From NCBI GenBank assembly GCA_021521415.1, contig JAIQDT010000296.1, positions 610,987-674,986 of the forward strand: DNA of 64,000 bases, in the 5' to 3' direction. Both the position numbers and the translations under genes were made by a program. Positions within the stretch are counted from its first letter, which is position 1. The number at the start of each line of letters is the position of its first letter. Shown here one piece after another: positions 55,698 through 64,000 of the stretch. Under the pieces are notes generated by a model. That model did no database searches and had not been told where the DNA came from. It saw only the letters and a list, made by a program, of their open reading frames with translations. Source of the DNA: Bidens hawaiensis (lineage: Eukaryota > Streptophyta > Magnoliopsida > Asterales > Asteraceae).

Positions 55698-58301
55698 ATG
55701 TCTTCGATAAACATTACTGAACTAGTAAAGATGGAAGTAGAAGCAGGTTCGGCTACAAAAGCACCCAAGATGCTTAAGAAAACTGATTATGTAGCGTGGA
55801 AAGATCGTTTTGAACAATATGTCAAGTATCAAGATGCCAAGATGTGGGTATGCATACAAGATGGTTACATTCCACCTACTGCTGAGTATGAGGGTCGTGA
55901 TAAGATCAAGAAGTACAAAGAGATGGAAGATGAAGAGAAGAAAATGTATGAAGCCGAAAGCTAAGCTCATGCAGCAATTACAATGGCTCTTCCACAAGAG
56001 ATTCTGCACACTTTCAGAAAGTATAAGACTGCTAGAGAGCTTTCGGAAGCTCTTGAAAACCGTTTTGAGGGCAATGTGGGAATTCGTGCTTCGAAGATTA
56101 AACTTCTAAAAACCCAATTCTCGGTCTTCAAGTATCTAAAAAATGAATCACTTGATGATATCATCACTAGATATTATCATCTGATGACTGAACTCAGCAA
56201 CTATTCAATTGCATACAAAGAAGATGAGATTGTTGAGAAGCTTCTTGATGCTCTCCCACCAAAATGGGAGATGTATACAGTGTTGATGAGAGAAGATAAA
56301 GACTTTGCTGACTATGACCTTGAGACAGCAGTTAACAAGCTAAGAACGTTTGAACTGAACATGGTACGAAAGGAGACACCTACCGATCAGGTTCAAGATC
56401 CGGGTATGTATGGTGCAAAGGTTAACTCTGGATCAAGTTCGAAAACTGAATCATCTGCTTATTACTCTAAGGGAGAGTCAGGCGCGAGCTCAACACATGA
56501 GGGACACGTATCTCTCAACATGAACGGTGATGTGTGCTATGTAGCAGGAGGGTCAAATGCTTCTCAATCTCAAGCGACCAAGAGTAGTTATTCCCCAAGT
56601 GTTTCAAACAACAACTACTCGAAGATGCCCATGAGTGTCAAATCTGCTGAACAGCAGTTTGCTCTCTATGCATCCTTTATTGCTTCGTATGAGAACTACA
56701 TTCAGGGTAAGATCGTTGATCCTGAAGTTTTGGATGAAGACTATGACCAAATCGATGCTGATGATCTGGAGGAGATGGATCTGCAGTGGCAGATGGCCAT
56801 GATAGTGAGAAGGGTAAAGAGGTTCATGAAGAAGACTGGCAGGAAGTTTGTCGGTGAGAGGCCAGGGTTTGATAAGACGAAGGTTCGCTGCTACAACTGT
56901 CAGCAGAATGGCCACTTTGCAAAAGAATGCAAGAATGAACGTGTAGAACGCAGTCAGAACAGATCTACACAGCAGAGTGGTAGTGGTAATGACTATAGAG
57001 CCATGATTTCCAGACAGAACGAGGAGTACAACTGGAATCTGCATGTTGAAGAAGTATTTGAACAGGCCAACTTGGCAAACATCGAAAATGCAGATAGTGA
57101 GAAGGGAACGGGCGAAAATGAAGCGTACATGGCAGATGTAGCAGACCAGCTCTCCGAGGTAAGTACCGAACTCCCTTGTACTAAGTGTGAACATCTGTCT
57201 GAACAACTGACAACTCTAACTGATCAGTTTGTTAGTTTGGATGCGCAATATAAAACTTTAAAAGAAGATCATCATTTCACTAAAGCTAGAGAAAATAGTT
57301 ACAAAGTAAAAATTAAAGCTAGTGAAACAGATATTAAAAGTCTTAAAGCAAAGCTTGCTGAAAAAATTAAAGTGATTGATCTTAGCTATGAAGTTCTAGA
57401 AGAGAAAACCAAACTAATAGCTGAGAGGGAAAAACAAATAGCTGATCACCAGGTAAAAGTGGTGGAACTTAACAGGAAACTTGAACAATTCAGAAATTCC
57501 TCCGCTATACTTGATCACCTCGTTAGTGATCAAGGTTCTCCAAAAAGGGGAGGAATTGGTTATCATGAAGTTCCACCACCTTTCAATCATAATTACACTT
57601 TTGACCCTAGTAATCAGAAATCTGTCGATCTTGACTATGGTCAGACAGTTCCGGTTAAAGTAACGATTAAAGAACCAGAAGTTAGTAAGCCTGTTGCAAG
57701 TGTTAAGATTTCTGCTCCGAGTCCTGTCTCATCTAACTCGGACAAGTCTTCTGAGTCGAGTGAGACAAATCAAGAGGAAGTGTTACCAAAAAGTGGAGAG
57801 AAAAAGAAAACATCTGAAAAGAAGTCTCCACTAAACCCGTATGTCCCACCATATGTGAGACAAACGGGCAGTAATACAGCCTCAACATCTAAGACAACTT
57901 TTGATAAGAAAGTTGAAAACAGGTGTTGTTTTAGATGTAATCAACAAGGACATCTTGTTGCTGATTGCCCTCTGAAGCAAAAATTCAGAGGTGTGAGGCT
58001 TTTAAAATCTGAGAAAAGAGCTAACAGTAATCAATTTAATGATAAAACTGAAAACCCATCGAATTTCAGAAAATGGACTAATCCAGGTTTTCAAAGAAAA
58101 GGATCTCAGTTTTTCACTGCTAACAACCAAACCATAACTAATAATTCATTTAATTCAAGACGGTTTGGATGGCCTCATAGACAATCCACAAGAAGGTATC
58201 CTGTTAGGACTCGCATAAATCATTATGATACTAACTTTGGACAGCCAAGGTACGGAATGTATCGACCCAAGACCAATCGGTCTTGGGTCCCCAGATTTTA
58301 A
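55698..58301 (+). pseudogene. Sirevirus gag of element I
   Basis: Starts MSSINITELVKMEVEAGSAT at 55698. It is one frame to the stop at 58299, broken only by TAA at 55962 (after KKMYEAES). About 867 codons, long for a copia gag, as usual in Sireviruses. In order: capsid core with YVAWKDRFEQYVKYQ, LSEALENRFEGN and LDALPPKWEMYTVLM; a first CCHC knuckle CYNCQQNGHFAKEC (56889-56930); a charged coiled coil (about 57190-57510); GIGYHEVPPPFNHNY; a Ser/Lys-rich linker; a second knuckle CFRCNQQGHLVADC (57927-57968); a basic tail ending SWVPRF. The coiled coil matches the region of Sirevirus gag known to bind LC8-type proteins. It packages element RNA in the cytoplasm. The early stop probably blocks full-length gag. 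Confidence 0.92.
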
Positions 58302-61300
58302 TCATCTGCTTTAATCGTGCAGGAACAGTTGAACAGGGCTGCCAACAATCAATGGGTTGTGGATAGCGGCTGTTCCCGGCACATGACGGGTAACAAGAAA
58401 TTGTTACAAGACTGGAAACCTGTTCAAGGTGGTAGAGTGAGTTTCGCAGGAGAGAGCGGTGGAAATATCACAGGAATTGGGACTGTGACTAACGGGAAGA
58501 TAACGCTAGAGAAAGTTAAATTTGTTAAAGAACTGAAGCACAATCTGCTGAGTGTTTCGCAGATCTGTGACAAGGATTATACCGTGCATTTCACGAAGAA
58601 TAAGGCGATAGTGTTGTATCCTGGTTTTAAGATACCAGAGGACTGGATTGTTATGAAGGCTCCAAGAGTGAAGAATACGTATATCATGGATATGAGGTCT
58701 ACTGAAATGGCCACTGAAGAATCGTGTCTTTTGTCGAAAGCGACTGAATCAGAGTCCGAATTATGGCATAGGAGAATGGGGCACATTCATCTTCGTAAGA
58801 TGAACTACCTTGTCAAAAATGGGCTTGTGTTGGGGGTTCCCTTGAAGAATTTCAACTTCGAAGACAAGTGCTTATCATGCAAGAAGGGAAAGCAACACAA
58901 GAAATCCCATCACACCAAGAAGGTCAACTCAATAGTCAGTACCCTAGACCTACTTCACATGGATCTCTTTGGTCCAGTGAATGTAAAAAGTCTAGGGGGA
59001 ACATCGTACTGCTTGGTGATTACTGATGATTTTTCTCGATACTCGTGGGTATATTTCCTGAAGTCGAAGGATGAAACTGTTCAGATGGTAATAAATTTGA
59101 TTACCAAAGTTGAGAACATTATGGGAAAAAAGAGTTAAATACATCAGGAGTGACAATGGGACTGAGTTCAAGAACTATCAGATGGAGATTTTCTGCTTAC
59201 AGAAGGGGATTGAACACCAATACAGCGCACCGTATACTCTGCAACAAAATGGAGTGGCTGAGAGGAAGAACAGAACTTTAATTGAAGGAGCCAGAACCAT
59301 GCTGGCTGATTCGCAACTTCCTGTGGTGTTTTGGGCTGAAGCTGTTGCAACAGCCTGTTATATCCTTAATAGAGTGTTAACTATTAAAAGATTAAATAAA
59401 ACCTGTTATGAACTAATGCATGGGAGAAAGCCCAACTTGACTGGTCTTGAACCATTCGGGTCCTCGTGTTCGATATTAAAGACCAATTCAAAATTTGGTG
59501 AAGTAGCCGACGAAGGAATCTTAGTCGGGTACGTTGTTGGGACTCCCAACAGACGGGTCTTTAATACATCGACCAGCAAGGTTGAGGTGGTGTGTAACAC
59601 TGATATCACAAGTTACAAATCACCAAAACCAAGCACGGGACCCGCTGGGGTTTTTGACTATGATAGACTTTTTAAATCTTTTAACATGCCTTATTTGGAT
59701 TTTGCAGAAGATGAGGAACGAATTGCTACGAAGATGATATGCGATGAGGAAGACACTTTGGTGCAAAGACCACAGTATGATGAATGTCAGCCTTCCTCGT
59801 CAAATGCTGTCAATACCCCTGCTGCCTCTACTGAAGAGGAATTCATCAATCCTTTTCACTCTCAACATCAATCAACCATGGATGAGCTATCTTCGAACTT
59901 GGAAGATAATCTAAATGTCAGTTCGGTTCCGACTACGAGAATTCATAAAAATCACCCGTTGGAGAATGTGATAGGTGATCTGTCCGCCGGTGTACAAACA
60001 AGAAAAAGCGTGAATGAGCACACCTGTGTTTACACAAGCATTAAAGACACGGGCATTATCAACGAATGCTTGTACACCTGCTTCATCAGCCAGATTGAAC
60101 CAAAGAACTATCAAATGGCTCTTAAGGACAGCTCGTGGGTCGAAGCCATGCAAGAAGAGTTAGCTCAGTTTAAGAAAATGGAAGTATGGAATTTGGTTGA
60201 AAAACCGAAAAATGTGCATGCGATAGGCACGAAGTGGGTCTTCAAATGTAAGAGAGATGAGAAAGGGGTTGTTATCAGGAATAAGGCGAGGCTGGTTGTT
60301 AAAGGCTTTAATCAGCAAGAGGTGATTAATTACAATGAAGTATTTGCTCCTGTGGCAAGATTGGAAGCCCTTCGACTGTTTTTGGCATTTACTGCTCATA
60401 AGGAGATGAAAGTCTTTCAGTTGGATGTGAAAAGTGTGTTTCTAAATGGTAAAGTCGACGAGGTTGTGTATGTTGAGCAACCTCCGGGTTTTCCTGACCC
60501 TGACTTTCCCGATCACGTGTACAAGCTAAGTAAAGCGCTGTATGGACTACATCAGGCACCTCGTGCCTGGTATTCAACCTTATCAGATTACTTGCTTGAG
60601 AATGAGTTTGAAAGAAGAAAAATTGATAGCACATTGTTCTTCAAGAGAAAGGGTAGCGACTTCCTACTGGTGCAAGTCTACGTGGACGACATTATCTTTG
60701 CTGCATCAAAAGTCGCCATGTGTCAGGAGTTTGAGGCCGTCATGAAGAAGAGATTTGAAATGAGTGCTATGGGTGAACTAACTTTCTTTTTAGGATTGCA
60801 GGTTGATCAGAAGAAAAACGGGATGTTCATTCATCAGACGAAGTATGTCCATGATGTTCTCAAACGCTTCAAGATGGAGGACAGCACTCCATATGATACT
60901 CCAGTCTGCGTCAATCACAAATTGGGTCCTGATTCAGACAACGATGCAGATGTGGACCCAACCCAATATCGGGCTATTATAGGTTCATTAATGTACTTAA
61001 CTGCTTCTAGGCCTGATATAATGTTTGCTGTTTGTCTTTGTGCACGCTTTCAGGCAAACCCAAAAGAATCTCATTTGAAGGGTGCGAAGAGGATACTGCG
61101 GTATCTCAAAGGCAAGCCGAAGCTGGGGTTGTGGTACTCGAGAGGAGGAGACTTGGAGCTAGTCGCTTACACAGATTCTGATTATGGAGGGTGCAATCAG
61201 AGTCGGAAATCTACAACTGGTGGATGTCAGTTTCTTGGTGGCAGATTGGTGTCGTGGCAATGCAAGAAGCAGACTTCAGTCGCAATTTCAACCTATGAAG

Positions 61301-61626
61301 CAGAATACATGGCAGCATCCAACTGCTGCTCCCAGGTTCTTTGGATTCAACAACAGTTGCGCGACTATGGTCTGAATTTCTCACTTACTCCTATTTGCAT
61401 TGATAACACAGCTGCTATCTCAGTAACTAACAATCCCGTAAAGCACAGTAAAACTAAACATATTGACATAAGTCATCATTTTATACGGGATTGTGCTGAG
61501 AAGAAACTGATTGTGCTCGAGAAGGTTGATACGTTAGTTAATTTCGCTAACTTGTTCACGAAAGCGTTTGACAAATCTAGATTTCAAAACCTTGTTGAGC
61601 TGAATGGGATGATCAATCCCGAGTAA
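58302..61626 (+). pseudogene. Sirevirus pol of element I (one frameshift)
   Basis: Same frame as gag after TAA. Order: protease WVVDSGCSRHMTGNKKLL (58350); integrase zinc domain WHRRMGHIHLRKM...CLSCKKGKQ (58764-58890); integrase core LLHMDLFGPVNVKS and VITDDFSRYSWVYF. A one-base insertion in the A6 run (59126-59131) then shifts the frame. Downstream frame: YIRSDNGTEF, YSAPYTLQQNGVAERKNRTL (catalytic Glu), RT VWNLVEKPKN..GTKWVFK, KARLVVKGF, QLDVKSVFLNG (Ala to Val), YGLHQAPRAWY, YVDDIIFA active site, RNase H VAYTDSDYGGC, STYEAEYMAAS, HIDISHHFIRD, ending GMINPE at 61624. All catalytic motifs are present. Copia order (integrase before RT) is clear. Confidence 0.95.
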
Positions 61627-62955
61627 CCGTGCTTTCTATGTTTGATTAAAAAAAAAAAAAAACTTCACTATCGCTTAGAATTATTTCGGTTGCCTTAGTT
61701 TGATGGACATTTCTTCGGATATGTTTGGTCCTCATTTCTACTTGTAGAATCTGAGGATAGCCATTAACCAGATGACTGAGAGTGACCGGGGCGGTTTATG
61801 ATGTGTTTTTATTCTTTCGTTGAAAATTAGTCGATCATACTTAGTTAGAAGGACACATACTTGTATGTGGTCGGTCCAGCTGATCCTTTGGATCTTCGGG
61901 ATAGCCGTTCACCTGAAGACTTTGAGTTGGTCAGGGCGATTGATGTTAAAATTTTTTTCTTTTTTCTTTTCAGGAAATGAAATTATTTTTCAAGTCTACT
62001 ACTTCGTAAGAAGTTACTTTACTATGTTTAACAGAAAATTGATCCAACCTTGGAAAGTGATTGATATACTGATTCTGTGTGCTTAACTAGTGAAGTTATT
62101 AGGCTTAAAAGACTTTAGAACAGTCATTGTATGTCATGGTAGCTTTTTATGGTGCGTAAAAGTAGAAGTGATACTAACTAAATCTACTCGATTTTTTGTG
62201 GAAACTCCTTAAGAGTTGTGCTTGTCTTCATACATATCTTTCCGAATGATAGGCAGAAAAGCGATTACCCAGTCATACACGAGCCCGTGAGTATTCTGAT
62301 TCCCGTGAAGATAGCGTGTCAAGACGCTGCAGTGATCCAGATTCGGGACTTGCGGTTATTTTCTACTTGAAGTTGTGTATATACATGTTAGATTAAAAAA
62401 AAAAAATTCTTAAGTTCATAATGATAATGATTATCAATCAAGACACAAGAAGGTGAACGGGAAGCAGAGTCTAAGATTGAAGAGTAATTACTACTTAATC
62501 AGACACTACGGGTCAAGGCCAATTCGGGGTGACATGGGGAAAGCCAAATACGCCTTGAGAATATATAGGAGGCATCATAATCTCTGAGTTGTTGCCCACT
62601 TAAGTTTTGAGCTTAATTGAACCTAACTCGTATCACAGAAACGATGAAAACCATTTTAAGTAGATTACCTGCTTACAACCTGTTTCTTTATGTCATAATA
62701 CAGCTGAACACGGATCTGTGTGACAGTCACGAAATTAGTATGATTCCTGTTCGGATATTTTCTAAAACATGGTAGTCTCTGTCGTGACTGAAATTTGATC
62801 CCGTGTACCTTTATTTTAAAAGTTTTTCTATTTTTGGAGTTGTATGATTTTATACCTGGTTACTTGGTCTTGATCGTATCATTTAACGCTTTAAAGGATG
62901 TTTTAAAACTTAATTGCAAATTGTTCAAATTATAGGGTTTGTTTTGAAAAATCTT
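61627..62955 (+). other. Sirevirus pol-env spacer of I with repeated modules
   Basis: Non-coding. Two modules at 61682-61800 and 61818-61947 share GGTTGCCTTAGTTTGATGGA-like and GATAGCC.TT.ACC.GA cores followed by a GGGGCG or AGGGCG block. They match modules in H. Other blocks shared with H: 62245-62288 (GATTACCCAGTCATACACGA) and 62527-62560 (GGGGAAAGCCAAATACGCC). An A14 run is at 61648-61661 and an A13 run at 62395-62407. Confidence 0.75.
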
Positions 62956-62959
62956 AATA

Positions 62960-63660
62960 TCAGCGAAGTTCTGCATAACTTCGCCTTATAGGCGAAGTTA
63001 TCCACAACTTCGCCGATACATCTGTGGCCCTATATAAAGAAGTTTTAAGGTCAAACAGTTTCATAATTTTCAAAACCAGCGAACTTATCTTCCTAAACCT
63101 AAGCGAACTTATCGTATAATCCATCGATCTTGCAGTTGTTCATTCTTTTCCGATTCTAATCCGATTAAAGGTGTGTAGGGTTCTTTTATCATATAATCTC
63201 TGTCTTTTGAGGTTAAACATCGGTCGTTTAGACACGATTAACGACCTCGATCATTCGAACCTTAAACACTCAATTTCAAACCTGTTATTACGTGTTCGTA
63301 ATATACCTGAACGTATAAAACTTCATAAAATCATGTGTTACGGAGTCCTCGATCTCCAATTTCATCATCTACACGTCGTTCAACAACCTTAACTGTTGCC
63401 GATTCGAATTCGGCGAAGTTACAGTTTAGGCGAAGTTATTCGTAACTTCGCCTGAGGTTTAACTTCGCCTGAGGTTTATCTCAAGAGGCGATGTTGTGAT
63501 TAGGCGAAGTTCTCATTAACTTCGTCTGGACCATTTTACATAACAGTTATCAGACGAAGTTCAAGTTGAAGCGAAGTTGTTTCCCAACTTCGCCCCACCT
63601 TTAACTTCGCCTGTACATATTAGATCACAACTTCGCTCATGGTAACAGGCGAACTTGTGA
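62960..63660 (+). repeat. Second GCGAAGTT/AACTTCGC hairpin array of I
   Basis: Clusters at 62960-63016 and 63411-63655. The first contains GGCGAAGTTATCCACAACTT followed by CGCC (62992-63015): a perfect 9-bp stem with a 6-base loop. The second has more than ten motifs in both orientations. Between them (63017-63400) is ordinary leader-like DNA without a supported gene. Confidence 0.88.
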
Positions 63661-63704
63661 TTCGCTTTGACGTTTATCTAACTTAACCTGTTTGTTGCAG
63701 ATAT

Positions 63705-64000
63705 GGCTACTGTTGCTGGAGCAGGTGGTGCAGGCGGTGATGACGGAGGTGATCAACAAAGACAGTTCTTCCCGGGTCACAACATGTATATCACCTTAGA
63801 CCCGGAGGCGAGCGGAGTTGATGATTTCCGCGAAATCATCACATTTCTGTTACGCTCGAGGATATTTCACGCCATTACAACAACTCTGCCGATATCCTTA
63901 CCCAACATTGAGGATTTCTGGCAGACCGTGGAATATGACTGTAGAGTCGAACCCCCGGTGATGCGCACAACAGTAAACAATCAGATTGTTCAGTTCTCTT
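63705..64000 (+). CDS. Env-like ORF of Sirevirus I (5' part, runs off the window)
   Basis: Open from ATG at 63705 to the window end (98 codons and continuing). A short Gly/Ala-rich start (MATVAGAGGAGGDDGGDQQR) is followed by FFPGHNMYITLDPEASGVDD, a helical segment, then NIEDFWQTVEYDCRV and MRTTVNNQIVQF. A segment with an FW motif followed by a short V-N-x-x-V strand pattern is what I expect near the N-terminus of the extra ORF of dicot Sireviruses; no search was possible. No signal peptide is visible. Two bases upstream of the ATG there is TTTGTTGCAG, a good 3' splice-site match. The function of such ORFs is unproven; env-like is a positional name. Confidence 0.7.

Larger units (their letters stand above)
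54774..64000 (+). mobile_element. Ty1/copia Sirevirus element I, nearly intact, runs off the window
   Basis: LTR, PBS (55187-55199), hairpin-rich leader, gag, pol, about 2.1 kb non-coding spacer and the start of an env-like ORF. The 3' LTR lies beyond 64000. Coding damage in gag-pol is limited to one in-frame stop (55962), the gag/pol stop (58299) and one frameshift in an A run (59126-59131). It is therefore much younger than H. The gene order with an extra ORF after pol defines the Sirevirus clade. Confidence 0.92.

Noticed and set aside
56604..57206. 200-codon minus-strand frame
   Set aside because: Antisense shadow of gag of element I, whose forward frame has clear domains.

Overview
This is gene-poor plant repeat DNA, and I see no convincing host gene. 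Everything recognisable is LTR retrotransposon sequence of Ty3/gypsy and Ty1/copia type, plus small DNA-transposon-like pieces. The organism is a flowering plant. The long Sirevirus-type copia element with an envelope-like reading frame, and the Tat-type gypsy gag, fit a dicot and perhaps Asteraceae; that family placement is inference.

Layout. 1-8217: two Tat-type gypsy copies on the minus strand. Copy A (2363-8217) has LTR, gag, protease, RT, RNase H and integrase. A second LTR plus gag (copy B, 498-2362) begins inside A's integrase. 8218-9280: AT-rich, with a short Helitron-like unit. 9281-44607: a nest up to five levels deep. A non-coding repeat E holds a Tekay-like gypsy element K (12457-44607, almost no internal region). 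K's 5' LTR is split by a 25.6 kb chromovirus-type gypsy element G (14195-39753, minus strand). G holds two solo LTRs (M 14492-16697, N 29394-32021) and a copia Sirevirus H (19605-28296). H's own 5' LTR is split by a solo LTR of the G family (J, 19710-22751). Target-site duplications support K, G, M and H.

44608-53609: the rest of E, a partial second E unit, an LTR fragment, a Helitron-like 3' end, a TIR element and an inverted piece of E. This suggests a local inversion. 53610-64000: an LTR fragment, then Sirevirus I. I has an env-like 3' fragment, polypurine tract, LTR, primer site, a nearly intact gag-pol (55698-61626) and the start of another env-like frame running off the window end.

The elements do not form a pathway. 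The most notable signals are non-coding: arrays of GCGAAGTT/AACTTCGC hairpins in three compartments of Sirevirus I and in gypsy solo LTR M; a consensus 5' splice site at the same place in three gypsy LTR types; paired hairpins with differing but complementary stems in E; and a stop codon plus acceptor-like motif kept at the gag-pol junction of both Sirevirus copies.
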